Source of the DNA: Bacteroidetes bacterium B1(2017)
Lineage (GTDB): Bacteria; Bacteroidota; Bacteroidia; UKL13-3
Reading direction: 5' to 3'
DNA length: 36,138 nt
Assembly: GCA_002256395.1 (NCBI GenBank)
Contig: NKJG01000018.1
Coordinates: 1-36,138, forward strand
Shown here piece after piece: positions 1 through 9,954 of this stretch. Both the position numbers and the translations under genes were made by a program. How positions within the stretch are numbered: the stretch's first letter is position 1; every line of letters starts with the position of its first letter. The notes beneath the pieces are model-generated. The model was not told the origin of the DNA and searched no databases. It saw only the letters and a list, made by a program, of their open reading frames with translations.

Positions 1-127
1 TTAAAACTCAATAATATTCCCTTTATTTGTTATTGACTTTTCGCTTATAAATCTATGCTAAAATGAATCTCCAAATAGGGGGTCAATTTCAAACGGAATG
101 AGGGGGTCTATTTGGTCGGAATATGCA
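1..127. mobile_element. Terminal end of an IS21-like insertion sequence (partial)
   Basis: Two imperfect direct repeats with a 24-nt period lie at 77-99 and 101-122. Each begins AGGGGGTC and ends CGGAAT, and they are followed by ATATGCA ending at 127. Short tandem repeats of this kind, ending in CA, are typical of IS21-family termini in Bacteroidota, as I remember them. No transposase (istA/istB) is visible, so only the end of the element lies inside the window. The junction at about 127 coincides with the start of repeat-protein coding sequence, which suggests that the element interrupted that gene. The family call rests on remembered patterns and not on a database match. Confidence 0.45.
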
Positions 128-3010
128 ATTAGCACTCGAGGGATAATTGACCTAGCATTTAAGGTGGATATTGCCACGGGCACAAATCCTTCTTCATTAG
201 CAATTGGCGATTTGGATGGAGATGGTAAGTTAGATTTAGCTGTCACCAATTACTCAAGCAATACTGTTTCTGTATATCGCAATATTGGTACAAATGGTAC
301 AGTTAGTTTTGCAACAAAAGTAGATTTCACAACTGGCAATAACCCAAAATCAGTTTCTATTGGCGATATTGACGGAGATGCTAAGCCTGATTTAACAATA
401 ACTAATTATAACAGCAATTCTGTTTCAATATTCCGCAATACCTGCAGCAGTGGTACTATTAGTTTTGCAAGTAAGGTTGATTTTACCACAGGAACAAATC
501 CTAATTCGGCAGCCATTGGCGATTTGGATGGTGATGGTAAGCCTGATTTGGCTATTACTAATGAAGGTAGCAATTCCGTTTCTGTATTGCGTAACAATCC
601 TCAATATCCACCAACAATTTTTACTGTTGGAACATTGTCACCGTTTGGTGCATGTGCTGGAAAAGTATCTGCCCAACAAACCTTTACATTAAGTGGAGTT
701 GGTTTAACTACTAATATTTTAGTTTCAGCTCCAACTGGTTTTGAGGTATCTACAAATTCATCTTCTGGTTTTGGTATTAATGTAAGTTTATCACCTACTG
801 CAACGGTTTTAAATAATACCCTAATTTATGTACGCTTATCAAGTTCTGCATCTGGTTTGCCAAGTGGTAATGTAGTTTGTACTTCAACTGGTGCCACTAC
901 AAAAAATATTGCTGTAAGTGGCGTAGTTAATGCTTTATCAATTACCACCTCTACTTCAAATGTAAGTATTTGCCCAAGTGCTTTGCCCTATTTTTGGAAT
1001 GCAAGAACATACAATTCTACTAGTACAGATACCGTTTATTTAATTAACTCTTTAGGTTGTGATAGCGTTACTATTTTAAAATTAACAGTTAAACAGACAA
1101 GTACCTCAACAAATAATGTAAGTATTTGTCCTACTGCATTGCCTTATAATTGGAATGCTAGAACCTACACTGCTACTAGTACAGATACGATTTATTTAAC
1201 CAATTCTGTTGGATGCGATAGTATTGCAATTCTAAAACTAACGGTTAAACAAAAAAGTGTATCCACAACTAATGTAAGCATTTGTCCTTCTGCATTGCCT
1301 TATAGTTGGAATGCAAGAACCTATACTGCCACCAGTACCGATACCATTTATTTGATTAATTCTGTGGGTTGTGATAGCGTTACCATTCTAAAACTAACTG
1401 TTAAACAACCAAGTATATCAACAAATAATATAAGTATTTGTCCCTCTGCATTGCCTTATAGTTGGAATTCAAGAACCTATACTGCTACTAGCACAGATAC
1501 CATTTATTTAATTAATTCTGTGGGATGCGATAGTATTACCATTTTAAAACTAACTGTTAAATCGACTAGTTCATCCACAAATATGATTACCATTTGTTCT
1601 TCTGCATTGCCTTTTAGTTGGAATGCTAGAACATATACTGCTACTAGTGCAGATACCATTATTTTAACAAATTCTGCGGGATGCGATAGTGTTACCATTT
1701 TAAAATTAACAGTTAAACAGACAAGTACTTCAACAAATAATGTGAGCATTTGTCCTTCCGCATTACCTTATAGTTGGAATGCAAGAACTTACACTAGTAC
1801 TAGCACAGATACAATTTATTTAGCTAATTCGGTAGGTTGTGATAGTATTACCATTTTAAAACTAATGGTGAAACAAAAAAGTGTATCCACAACTAACGCA
1901 AGTATTTGTTCTTCTGCATTGCCTTATAGTTGGAATTCAAGATCCTATACAGCCACCAGTACAGATACAATTTACTTAATTAATTCTGTGGGTTGCGATA
2001 GTGTTACCATCCTAAAACTAACGGTTAAACAACCAAGTATATCAACAAATAATATAAGCATTTGTCCTTCTGCATTGCCTTATAGTTGGAATGCTAGAAC
2101 ATATACTGCTAGTAGTACTGATACCATTTATTTAACCAATTCTGTGGGATGCGATAGTGTTGCCATTTTAAAATTAACTGTTAAACAAAAAAGCGCATCA
2201 ACAACTAACGTAAGTATTTGTCCTTCTGCCTTACCTTTTAGTTGGAATGCAAGAACCTATTCTGCCACTAGTACTGATACAATTTATTTAATTAATTCCG
2301 TAGGATGCGATAGTGTTACCATATTAAAACTAACTGTTAAACCAACAAGCACATCAACCACCATTGTAAGCATTTGTTCAAGTGCATTGCCATATACTTG
2401 GAATGGGTTAATATTTAATATGGCGGGATCTCAAACCAAAACTGGTTTAACCAATTCTGTTGGATGTGATAGTTCGGCCACACTAAATTTAACGGTTAAT
2501 CCTTTACCAAGTACCAGTAATATTATAGGTTTAACAAATGTCGTTAGGTTAGATACCACTTCTTATTCGGTAAGTGGAATAAGCGGTTCTACTTTCAATT
2601 GGATTGTAACAGGTGCAAGCATTCAATCAGGATCTGGCACAAATCAAATTCAAGTAAAATGGCTTGCTACTGGAATAGATACGATAAAAATAACAGAAAC
2701 CTCAAACGTAGGTTGTATTGGCGCTCAAAAATCACTTTTAGTAAATGTAACTCCAAGCACAGGAATGAATGAACTAATTGTAAATAATAAAGCAATTATT
2801 TATCCCAATCCATTTAATGAAACCATTCATATTACTTTCTTGAATAACTCAAAATTAGAGAAAGCTATTATTTACGATATGCTAGGAAACGAAATACTTA
2901 TTTCCAATAAAAATGAAATAGACGCCAGCAGATTAAATTCTGGTGTTTATTTAATTGTGATAGTCGATAATATTGGTAATAGCTATAGTCAGAAACTAAT
3001 AAAATACTAA
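98..3010 (+). CDS. FG-GAP/VCBS and tandem 52-aa repeat protein with T9SS sorting domain, 5'-truncated
   Basis: This is a probable secreted or surface-anchored protein. Residues about 20-165 hold three FG-GAP/VCBS-like units with the calcium-binding-like motif GDLDGDGKxDL at 156-nt spacing. A linker domain follows. About ten tandem 52-aa repeats (roughly 948-2500) carry the core SICPSALPYSWNARTYTATS and a later GCDSVTILKLTVK. Residues about 895-970 form a type A T9SS C-terminal sorting domain (YPNPFNE near its start, KLIKY at the end), which normally directs export and cell-surface attachment. The open frame starts inside the IS21-like end, so the first ten or so residues are IS-derived and no Sec signal peptide is present, although T9SS cargo needs one. 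The gene is therefore probably 5'-truncated and non-functional unless a start further upstream is restored. It converges on the RCC1 gene with 32 nt between the stops. Confidence 0.8.
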   Translation: MRGSIWSEYAISTRGIIDLAFKVDIATGTNPSSLAIGDLDGDGKLDLAVTNYSSNTVSVYRNIGTNGTVSFATKVDFTTGNNPKSVSIGDIDGDAKPDLTITNYNSNSVSIFRNTCSSGTISFASKVDFTTGTNPNSAAIGDLDGDGKPDLAITNEGSNSVSVLRNNPQYPPTIFTVGTLSPFGACAGKVSAQQTFTLSGVGLTTNILVSAPTGFEVSTNSSSGFGINVSLSPTATVLNNTLIYVRLSSSASGLPSGNVVCTSTGATTKNIAVSGVVNALSITTSTSNVSICPSALPYFWNARTYNSTSTDTVYLINSLGCDSVTILKLTVKQTSTSTNNVSICPTALPYNWNARTYTATSTDTIYLTNSVGCDSIAILKLTVKQKSVSTTNVSICPSALPYSWNARTYTATSTDTIYLINSVGCDSVTILKLTVKQPSISTNNISICPSALPYSWNSRTYTATSTDTIYLINSVGCDSITILKLTVKSTSSSTNMITICSSALPFSWNARTYTATSADTIILTNSAGCDSVTILKLTVKQTSTSTNNVSICPSALPYSWNARTYTSTSTDTIYLANSVGCDSITILKLMVKQKSVSTTNASICSSALPYSWNSRSYTATSTDTIYLINSVGCDSVTILKLTVKQPSISTNNISICPSALPYSWNARTYTASSTDTIYLTNSVGCDSVAILKLTVKQKSASTTNVSICPSALPFSWNARTYSATSTDTIYLINSVGCDSVTILKLTVKPTSTSTTIVSICSSALPYTWNGLIFNMAGSQTKTGLTNSVGCDSSATLNLTVNPLPSTSNIIGLTNVVRLDTTSYSVSGISGSTFNWIVTGASIQSGSGTNQIQVKWLATGIDTIKITETSNVGCIGAQKSLLVNVTPSTGMNELIVNNKAIIYPNPFNETIHITFLNNSKLEKAIIYDMLGNEILISNKNEIDASRLNSGVYLIVIVDNIGNSYSQKLIKY
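948..2500 (+). repeat. Ten tandem 156-bp coding repeats
   Basis: The TGGAATG-type core of each unit recurs at about 996, 1152, 1308, 1464, 1620, 1776, 1932, 2088, 2244 and 2400, an exact 156-bp period (52 codons). Linkers between units follow the series T-K-P-S-T-K-P-K-T, taken from the residue after the LTVKQ segment. This implies that a four-unit block of 624 bp was itself duplicated. The last unit is the most divergent. Confidence 0.9.
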
Positions 3011-3042
3011 GGAAGTAAATCCAAAAACATTTAAAATTAATG

Positions 3043-4404
3043 TTATTCTTTTACCACTTTAAGCATTCTTTTTTGGCTAGAAGAGTTTTGTAGCTCTATA
3101 AAATAGATTCCTGAGGCTCCGTTAATCGTTGTTTCAATTTTTGAGGTATTGGAAAAATAGCTTCTACTCAATTCTTCACCCAAAAGGTTACGAACAAGAA
3201 GGCAAATTTCTTTTTGTTCCGCCCCTAAATCAATTTGTATTAAACCATTTGTTGGGTTGGGATATAAAGTTAAGGTTGGCAAAGTTTCTACCTCATTTAT
3301 AGAACTAGGAATATCGCAAGGAATTGTTATTTGAACTGGGTAAATTTTATCAATGGTGGTATTATCACCTAATTGTCCATATTTATTCCAGCCCACACCA
3401 TAAAGGGTGCCATCGTATTTAATAAAAAAAGTATGGTTTCCATGACTTGCTATGGATACTATGCCACTAATCCCTTTCACCCTAACAGGTGATTTTCTGT
3501 CGGTAGTTGTGCTATCTCCAAGCTCACCATAAGGGTTAGCGCCTAATGCCCAAACGGTGCTATCTTTTCTTAGAAAATAGGAACAACCAAATCCACATGC
3601 AATAGCTGTAACACTGCTCATTCCTTTAACTTGTTCTGGTGCTATAGAATTTATCGTGGTGTCATTTCCTAATCGACCATCTAAATTATAACCAGTTGCC
3701 CAAACGGTACTATCTTTTTTAAGAAATAAAGAATGATATCCCCCGCAGGCAATGGCAGTAATATCGCTAACAATTAATACCTGCCCTGGAGTTTCTCTAT
3801 CAAAGGTTCCACCAGCTCCTAATTGTCCATCGGCACCTCTACCCGTTGACCAACAGGTACCATCACTTTTAAGAAAAATAGTATGGAAATTTCCAGCTGC
3901 AACATCAATTATTTTGGTTAGATTTTTGGGTTTTACAGGTGTTTGTCTTGAGGATGTACTTCCATCACCTAATTCTCCACGTGCATTTGCTCCAATACCC
4001 CAAACGGTACTATCATTTCTAAGAAAAAAGATTGCTTCGTTTCCAACATAAATTTTAATGATTCTAGATAAATTGGGCATTTGCACAGGCTTATTGTCGG
4101 AACTAAGATTATGATTTGCTCGCCAAACGGTACTGTCGGCAGCAAGAAAATAAGAATACGAAAAACCTGCCGAAATACCTGTGACTCCTGTTAATTTAGC
4201 AACTTTAACAGGTATTAATTGATCAGAAAATGATCCATCGCCAAGTTGCCCATAAGAATTATTTCCAACAGATCTTAATTGTCCATTTTCACAAATAAAT
4301 AAGGAATGATAAAAGCCAGCAGCAACTTTTTGCGCGTTAACCTGCGCACTAAAAAACAGGGCAAGTACAAAAAGTAAAGGATAATGGATGTGTAATTTTT
4401 TCAT
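3043..4404 (-). CDS. RCC1-repeat secreted protein with T9SS sorting domain
   Basis: The start is placed at the ATG at 4404; a longer frame would need a TTG at 4422. It gives a clean Sec signal peptide (MKKLHIHYPLLFVLALFFSA, cleaved near VNAQ). The mature protein has about seven RCC1-type repeats of roughly 50 residues, with the pattern GxNxxGQLGDGS...PVKV and then ITAIACGGYHSLFL, predicting a seven-bladed beta-propeller. The last 75 or so residues are a T9SS type A sorting domain (LYPNPTNG ... LKVVKE). It is therefore likely exported across the outer membrane and anchored or released at the surface. Its ligand is unknown. It is convergent with the upstream repeat protein, and nothing ties it to the operon on its other side. 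Confidence 0.85.
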   Translation of the reverse strand: MKKLHIHYPLLFVLALFFSAQVNAQKVAAGFYHSLFICENGQLRSVGNNSYGQLGDGSFSDQLIPVKVAKLTGVTGISAGFSYSYFLAADSTVWRANHNLSSDNKPVQMPNLSRIIKIYVGNEAIFFLRNDSTVWGIGANARGELGDGSTSSRQTPVKPKNLTKIIDVAAGNFHTIFLKSDGTCWSTGRGADGQLGAGGTFDRETPGQVLIVSDITAIACGGYHSLFLKKDSTVWATGYNLDGRLGNDTTINSIAPEQVKGMSSVTAIACGFGCSYFLRKDSTVWALGANPYGELGDSTTTDRKSPVRVKGISGIVSIASHGNHTFFIKYDGTLYGVGWNKYGQLGDNTTIDKIYPVQITIPCDIPSSINEVETLPTLTLYPNPTNGLIQIDLGAEQKEICLLVRNLLGEELSRSYFSNTSKIETTINGASGIYFIELQNSSSQKRMLKVVKE

Positions 4405-4423
4405 AGGGCTGATTGAATTCAAA

Positions 4424-4431
4424 CAAATGTA
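4424..4431 (-). promoter_or_regulatory. Bacteroidota-type -7 element upstream of the RCC1 gene
   Basis: On the minus strand the bases read TACATTTG, which matches the TAnnTTTG -7 consensus of Bacteroidota promoters. It lies 20 nt upstream of the ATG at 4404. No exact TTTG -33 partner was seen, so the call is tentative. Confidence 0.4.
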
Positions 4432-4664
4432 TTCTATTAAAAGGAGTTAATGAAAAGGGTATGTATTTATTTTCAGGAAGATAACTCTAAAGAATTGGAT
4501 TAATTTAAAACAAGATTCTATGACTAATATTTGAAATGGCCTTTGTTTCCTTAAACTAATGTTGTTTTTCTGCAAATTCAATTCCTTTTCAATTTGGTCC
4601 TAAGAATTAAATCTCTCCATGGATGACTTTGTATGATAGGAATATTTCTATTGAGCTTTCCTCC

Positions 4665-6278
4665 TCACATCTCCAACCTCCCCCCAGCACTAAACCTCCC
4701 AGTAGAACTGGCCACTCCATTATCCACCTGAATAATCACATCCACTTCATGGGCATGTGAGTTAACACCCTTGAACTTTCCTTCTTTGGTGGTGTGGTAG
4801 ATAAAGATAAACGATACTTCAGGGAAAGATTTATGTAGGCGGTCAATTTCGGTAATGTCCATTCCTGCTTTTGAAACAGAATCAATAAACACAAATTGAT
4901 AGTCACCTAAGTTTTCTGGAACACGGTCGGTTAAAAACAAATTGGGATGGTCGGCTTTGAGGCGCTCTATTTTTTCTTTGAGGGTATAGCCAAAACCTTC
5001 TTCTATGGCGCAATACAATACCTTGCCATGATGTGCAGCCAGATAATTGGCAAAGTCTAAACATAGGGTTGATTTGCCACTTTTAGGCAAACCATATACC
5101 ATGGCCGTAAAACCCACACTGGGATCACCAATAAGTTGACGGTATTTTCCCTGAAGACCGATGGTCTCAAATTCCATTTTAAGCAGGTCTTCGGAATTTA
5201 CCACTATACCCGTTTCATCTTCTACTCCGTTTAAACTTTTTTTTTGCGCAAATAAATTTTCACCAACTATTCCCATAAGTCCATTGAGCTGAGCTTTGCT
5301 AATAGAAAGGATTTTAGTCTCTCCCTCGATATAGGATTTAAGGGTAACAAAGGCTTCGTTTAGCTTATCGGCATATTTATCCTGGCGTGTAATTTTGCCT
5401 TGGTCAACCGATTTACGAATACGTGCAAATAGCTTTTCGGCTTTGTCTTTAATGTCGGTTTTTCCATTTAGGGCAACAAAGGCTTTCAGCAAGGCTATAG
5501 AAAGCATCCCTTCCTGAGAATTTGCTATCTCTAAATAGCGTTTCAGGTTCTTGGAGTCTATTTTAATTTCAGCCATATCACCCATTTTCTCATAGCAGGT
5601 AATAAGCTGCTTTTGCATGAGCTCAATTTCCTTGGCATAGGCCGAATCCTTTCCAATTCGCTTTTCTAATATGGCTTTTTGCAGGCTGTGAATTAGGGTC
5701 AAAACCTGTGCTTGCGATTTAACCTTCCCATGCATGGCAGCATAACGCTTTATAAAAGTCACATCCGAATCAATATGTTCAACCTGCTCGGCTTCCAATG
5801 ATTCTTCTTCCTCCTCATTTGATTTAATGCTAACTAGCATCATTTGGTTTTGGTCAATAAATGCTTTGGCTTCTGTTACGCTATCAAACTTTTCATTGGC
5901 AAAGATTTGGTCGGAAGCTAAATCCCACACCACAAACTTTTTTGAACCGGGCGAAGCTTTGCGAATTTCCACGCGAAGCCCTTTATAGTTTGGAACTTTT
6001 GCTGGAGCTGGAGTAGATTTAGAAGCAGGCTTTGGCTTAGCATCGCTTGGTTTACCAGCAGCTTTCGTTTCTGCTTTGGCAGGATTAGCCGCTAAATATC
6101 CATTGAGTTTTTCTAAATAGGCGTCAATTACGCGTTTAATATTCTCGTTGGAGGTATACATCGCAAAGTTGTTTTGCGATGCGCCTAGCGTTAAATTATG
6201 GCCTTTAGCAAGTGCCTCTGGCATGGTGGTCCAATTAATAGAAGCCACTTGAGTTTGATAGTTTTTTATGGTAATCAT
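4665..6278 (-). CDS. RecA-fold P-loop ATPase, last gene of the virus-like operon
   Basis: The 537-residue protein has a short N-terminal region, a Lys/Ala/Pro-rich linker (about 65-97), a middle domain (about 98-150), an acidic stretch EEEEES, a long helical region and a C-terminal RecA-like ATPase. Walker A is GLPKSGKST (396-404) and Walker B is FVFID (462-466). A conserved-looking acidic pair (EE, 426-427) lies between them, and the final segment includes FIFIYHTTKEGK. The core resembles RadA/RecA-type DNA-dependent ATPases and phage recombination or packaging accessory ATPases. It is not an FtsK/HerA type. The start ATG lies 5 nt after the helicase stop, so the two are co-transcribed. Likely roles are DNA recombination, replication or packaging; the sequence does not decide which. 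Confidence 0.7.
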   Translation of the reverse strand: MITIKNYQTQVASINWTTMPEALAKGHNLTLGASQNNFAMYTSNENIKRVIDAYLEKLNGYLAANPAKAETKAAGKPSDAKPKPASKSTPAPAKVPNYKGLRVEIRKASPGSKKFVVWDLASDQIFANEKFDSVTEAKAFIDQNQMMLVSIKSNEEEEESLEAEQVEHIDSDVTFIKRYAAMHGKVKSQAQVLTLIHSLQKAILEKRIGKDSAYAKEIELMQKQLITCYEKMGDMAEIKIDSKNLKRYLEIANSQEGMLSIALLKAFVALNGKTDIKDKAEKLFARIRKSVDQGKITRQDKYADKLNEAFVTLKSYIEGETKILSISKAQLNGLMGIVGENLFAQKKSLNGVEDETGIVVNSEDLLKMEFETIGLQGKYRQLIGDPSVGFTAMVYGLPKSGKSTLCLDFANYLAAHHGKVLYCAIEEGFGYTLKEKIERLKADHPNLFLTDRVPENLGDYQFVFIDSVSKAGMDITEIDRLHKSFPEVSFIFIYHTTKEGKFKGVNSHAHEVDVIIQVDNGVASSTGRFSAGGRLEM

Positions 6279-6282
6279 GTCT

Positions 6283-9200
6283 TTAAAAAGATAATAGTTC
6301 TAATTCAAGTTCTAAGGCCAGGGCTTCTAGCTCTAGCTCACTAATGTTTTGTCCTGGCAGTGGATTAATAACTACAGTAGCAGCTCTAAACTCCAAAAGG
6401 TAGTTTAATCTGTTAAACTCTTCAGCCCTACTTTCAGCAGACCGTCCTTCCACCTGCAGGGCAGATTTCTTTTGCACAATCATGGCCCGCAGCTCTGCCC
6501 ATTTTGGTGAGCCCGATTCTCCTTTGAATAGCTCGGCTTGCTCTTGGATAGAGATTTTTTCCGCCTCGTATTGAGCAATAACGGGAGCTAGGTCACTAGT
6601 AAGCGAATAGCCTTTGGGCTTAAGCAGGGTGCGCTCGGTTTTACGAACCTTGCTCACATACTCTTTAAAATAATTTAGGTAGTAGCGGTTTGAAAAATAG
6701 ATTCCCAAAAGCGCATACGAGCTTTCAATTTTTCTACCCAGAGCTAAGATGTCTTTATCTTCTTGCGCTGCGCTATTCATTACCGCTTCAATATCCTCTT
6801 TGAGCTCTTTGGCCTTTTTAAATTGCTTGGAGCTCGTTTCGGATTCATCGGCCACTTTGGGCAATTGCTCTAAATAGCGTGAGGCAAGAAGGGTGGTATA
6901 AAAGGTGCGTATGCACTCTAAAGAATGGGTTCGGTAATCGGTATAGTCTTCAATGTCACGCTTTACTTCAGCTAGGGTTTCAATGGCAGAGGTAACTTTT
7001 CTAAACTCTCGGTTGAGCTCTTCTTTGGCTTGGTCAAAAAACATTTTTACCAATCGGTCTACATCGGTAATCAAGGCCAGTTTAATTTCTTCTGGATCCA
7101 TGCTTTCTAAATCTAGCACGTTTCCTCTATCACCCCTGAACCAAATATCATTGATACGCGAGGTTTTTTCTTCGAGCTTCTGAAACACAAACACATCCAT
7201 ACTATCCTGCACCAATGGCATCACAATACGCACGTAGCTAAACTGATTTCCTTGCCTCCAGATACGTCCCTCCAGCTGACGAATATCGGTAGGATTCCAC
7301 TCAGGATAACAGTTATAAATTACCGTTCCGCGCTTTTGCAAATCAATCCCTTCACGAATAGTAGCTGTACCAATAATGATTTTTACAACACCATCTAAGA
7401 AAGCTTCTTTGATGGTTTCTTTGCGCGTATCGTTAATTTCAGATGAGATAATTTCTACCTCATCCACCTTTACGCGGTCATACATCACGCCGCGTTGATA
7501 GCCAATTTCATTTTCAAGGTACTCTTTAATCAAAGGAAAAAAGAGCTTACCTCGGTTCATGTAAATAACCTGACCACTGGCTGTTTCTCCATGTGTTTCA
7601 TGCCATGTTTTTACTGAGCGGATGCACTCCATCACATAAGCAATCTTGGGCGATTGAGCCACAAAATCTTTATAGTCCTCTGGCGAGCCATTAAGCAAAT
7701 AAGGCGAAAGGGCATTATCTAAACTATAAGCCAGGGCGCGAAATAAATTACCCATATCGAGCTTTCCCTTGGTAGAGTTCTTGGCCATGGCCACAATGCC
7801 ATTTTGGTTTTCGCGCTGGCGGGCAGTCATGTTAATATAGGTAAGCACTTGCTTATCTTGTGGCAAGCGCTCTTTGGTATTTTCAAAGTTGTAAAGCAGC
7901 GGTAGGTTAATTTTCTTTGGCCGAACCACACCAGCTTCCTCGCCTGTTTTATATAGGATATGATTGTAAATAAGCTTTTGTAAAATCCTACGGTTGGTAA
8001 AGGATTTAATTACTTCCTTTTCGACAATTTCTTCTTTGTAGTTTGCAGTCCATTCCACAGTGGGAAGCACAAATAAATCAAAGAAGGTATCTAGGTTCAC
8101 TATTCCATTATCGCGCAAAGAATCATATGCCACTAGTGAAAGCATAGAATAGATTTCCAGTGGTGAATTTGAAAACGGAGTAGCTGTTAGCAGCATGGTA
8201 TTCCGACCAAACTTTCGCTGAATAAAGGAAAGTATCAAAAAGGCCTTTTGCCCAGTTTCAGAAACTGCCGATTGGATATTGTAGCGCTTGTTTCCATCCT
8301 CGTCACTCTTAACCTGGCTAAATACATTTTTGCACCTGTGCGCTTCATCTACCACTGCATAATCAAATCCAAGGATGTCAATATCAGCAATGGAGTTTTT
8401 CTGACCCACGCCAATCATTTCTCTAAATTTCTGGTACTCGATTTCTTTATCGCGCGAAGATTTCTCGCGGCTTTGCCCAAGGATATTTACTAGTTCAGTA
8501 AATAGCTCATCTGAGACAGATTCCCCAAAACCTAAGCGCTTAAAGCCTTCATAGGTAACCATGGTAATGGAGCGTTCAGGCACGGCCTGATCCAAACGAA
8601 TCTTACCTACTATATCTGTTCCTAGATTATACCAATCGTTTAAAGTAATACCTGTATGCGATAATACACCAGAAACAAACTCGCCTGATTTCTTATCGGT
8701 AAAGCCAATGATTTCATTCATCCACTTTTTGTAAGTGGGCTTTGGTACAACTATTATCGGGCGCTTGCACTTGCCTGAATACAGGTTATGAGCAAGGTTT
8801 ACAATGGCAGTCATGGTTTTTCCTACACCCACATCAAAAGCATTTATTCCTGAGCCCATGGCCTCCATAAAAGCAACCCCTTCGCGCTGTATATCGGTTA
8901 TTTGAAGTATGCCTGATTTAAAACGGGTGGAGCACTCAAAACCAATAGGTACTTTGGAATAATTAATATCGGATTGACCGTTGTACATTCTGTTCCAGGA
9001 AAGGTCCAATTTAAGCTGGTCCTCGTGAGTGGGTACTTCATGCAAAAAGCGAGAGAACAAACTCTCTCCCTCAATACGTGCATTGGCTCTAAGTTCTGCT
9101 TTTTCTTCTTTGCTTAACTTATCATCTCTAAGTGGGCGATTGGCTAAATAGTAATCGGCTATATCAATGGCTGAGCTTTTTTCAAAATCGGTTTCAGAGT

Positions 9201-9954
9201 TTAGGGTATAGAGCCATTTTACAAATACCTGCTGAAGGGTATAGCGCGTTTCAGCATCAAAGCGGATATTGATTTTCTCCCGCTCTTTTTTGCGCTCTAT
9301 CTTGCCATTTACTTTCTTTAATTCTTCTGCATTTTCAAGGTCCATAAACTCCTCGCGCACGGCGCAGACATAAAACAAGTTTCCATCCACAGCAAAATCT
9401 GAAATTGCCGTAATGATGGGTCTTTCCTTAGGGTCTGGATTGGTCACAGATAGCAGCTCGGGCTTAGCTTTTTCTAAAACTTGCTCATGCAATTCATATA
9501 CTTCTTGTCCAAAGAGCTTTTCAATTTCTGCTTTATCGGCAGCTAGTTGGGTAAGTCTATCATAAATGTTTCCATAGGTATAGATAGGAAACGGCAATAG
9601 CTCTGAGCCATGATAAAACAAGGCTCCCGCTTTTACTAATTCAAAAAGCTCGCTTTCTAATTGCTTGCCTGTAGCGGTCATATAAAACGATTGCCAGCCA
9701 CTCATAGGCACGCCCAATTTGCGCTTATACCATACCCAAGCGCGGATTTCTTGCTCGGTAATCCCCTTATTGTATTTAGCTACAACTTCGGCAAAGGATA
9801 AGGTTTTACCTTCGGCATCACCAAGGCCAGATAGCTCTTTGGATTGAGATAAAATCCTAGAAATAATATCGGATTGATTGTTCAAATAAGAGCGGGTATA
9901 GGCATTCAATTCGCCTAAACCGCTTATGTTTTCTATACCTTGTAAGTAACTCAT
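6283..9954 (-). CDS. Large SNF2/superfamily 2 DNA helicase (N12-methylase/DarB-like helicase part)
   Basis: The 1223-residue protein carries a full SF2 motif set: Walker A DVGVGKTM (374-381), DEAH box VVDEAH (536-539), motif III TATP (590-593), motif V GTATIREGIDLQ (about 862-873) and motif VI QLEGRIWRQG (893-902). Such helicases occur fused to adenine methyltransferases in N12-class proteins and in phage P1 DarB, and are widespread on mobile elements, where they modify or protect element DNA. Here the methyltransferase is a separate gene three genes upstream. The N-terminal 350 residues are unassigned, and a long helical region follows the helicase core. The C-terminus ends in an acidic/aliphatic peptide (SELELEALALELELELLSF) that also closes the neighbouring 216-aa protein. 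The start overlaps the upstream stop by ATGA at 9951-9954. Confidence 0.85.
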   Translation of the reverse strand: MSYLQGIENISGLGELNAYTRSYLNNQSDIISRILSQSKELSGLGDAEGKTLSFAEVVAKYNKGITEQEIRAWVWYKRKLGVPMSGWQSFYMTATGKQLESELFELVKAGALFYHGSELLPFPIYTYGNIYDRLTQLAADKAEIEKLFGQEVYELHEQVLEKAKPELLSVTNPDPKERPIITAISDFAVDGNLFYVCAVREEFMDLENAEELKKVNGKIERKKEREKINIRFDAETRYTLQQVFVKWLYTLNSETDFEKSSAIDIADYYLANRPLRDDKLSKEEKAELRANARIEGESLFSRFLHEVPTHEDQLKLDLSWNRMYNGQSDINYSKVPIGFECSTRFKSGILQITDIQREGVAFMEAMGSGINAFDVGVGKTMTAIVNLAHNLYSGKCKRPIIVVPKPTYKKWMNEIIGFTDKKSGEFVSGVLSHTGITLNDWYNLGTDIVGKIRLDQAVPERSITMVTYEGFKRLGFGESVSDELFTELVNILGQSREKSSRDKEIEYQKFREMIGVGQKNSIADIDILGFDYAVVDEAHRCKNVFSQVKSDEDGNKRYNIQSAVSETGQKAFLILSFIQRKFGRNTMLLTATPFSNSPLEIYSMLSLVAYDSLRDNGIVNLDTFFDLFVLPTVEWTANYKEEIVEKEVIKSFTNRRILQKLIYNHILYKTGEEAGVVRPKKINLPLLYNFENTKERLPQDKQVLTYINMTARQRENQNGIVAMAKNSTKGKLDMGNLFRALAYSLDNALSPYLLNGSPEDYKDFVAQSPKIAYVMECIRSVKTWHETHGETASGQVIYMNRGKLFFPLIKEYLENEIGYQRGVMYDRVKVDEVEIISSEINDTRKETIKEAFLDGVVKIIIGTATIREGIDLQKRGTVIYNCYPEWNPTDIRQLEGRIWRQGNQFSYVRIVMPLVQDSMDVFVFQKLEEKTSRINDIWFRGDRGNVLDLESMDPEEIKLALITDVDRLVKMFFDQAKEELNREFRKVTSAIETLAEVKRDIEDYTDYRTHSLECIRTFYTTLLASRYLEQLPKVADESETSSKQFKKAKELKEDIEAVMNSAAQEDKDILALGRKIESSYALLGIYFSNRYYLNYFKEYVSKVRKTERTLLKPKGYSLTSDLAPVIAQYEAEKISIQEQAELFKGESGSPKWAELRAMIVQKKSALQVEGRSAESRAEEFNRLNYLLEFRAATVVINPLPGQNISELELEALALELELELLSF

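Noticed and set aside
948..2500. CRISPR-like array
   Set aside because: The units are 156 bp of coding sequence with no unique spacers of CRISPR size.
4405..4664. att-like direct repeats flanking the virus-like operon (compared with 22232-22542)
   Set aside because: No shared run longer than chance was seen by eye; only very short AT-rich matches were found.
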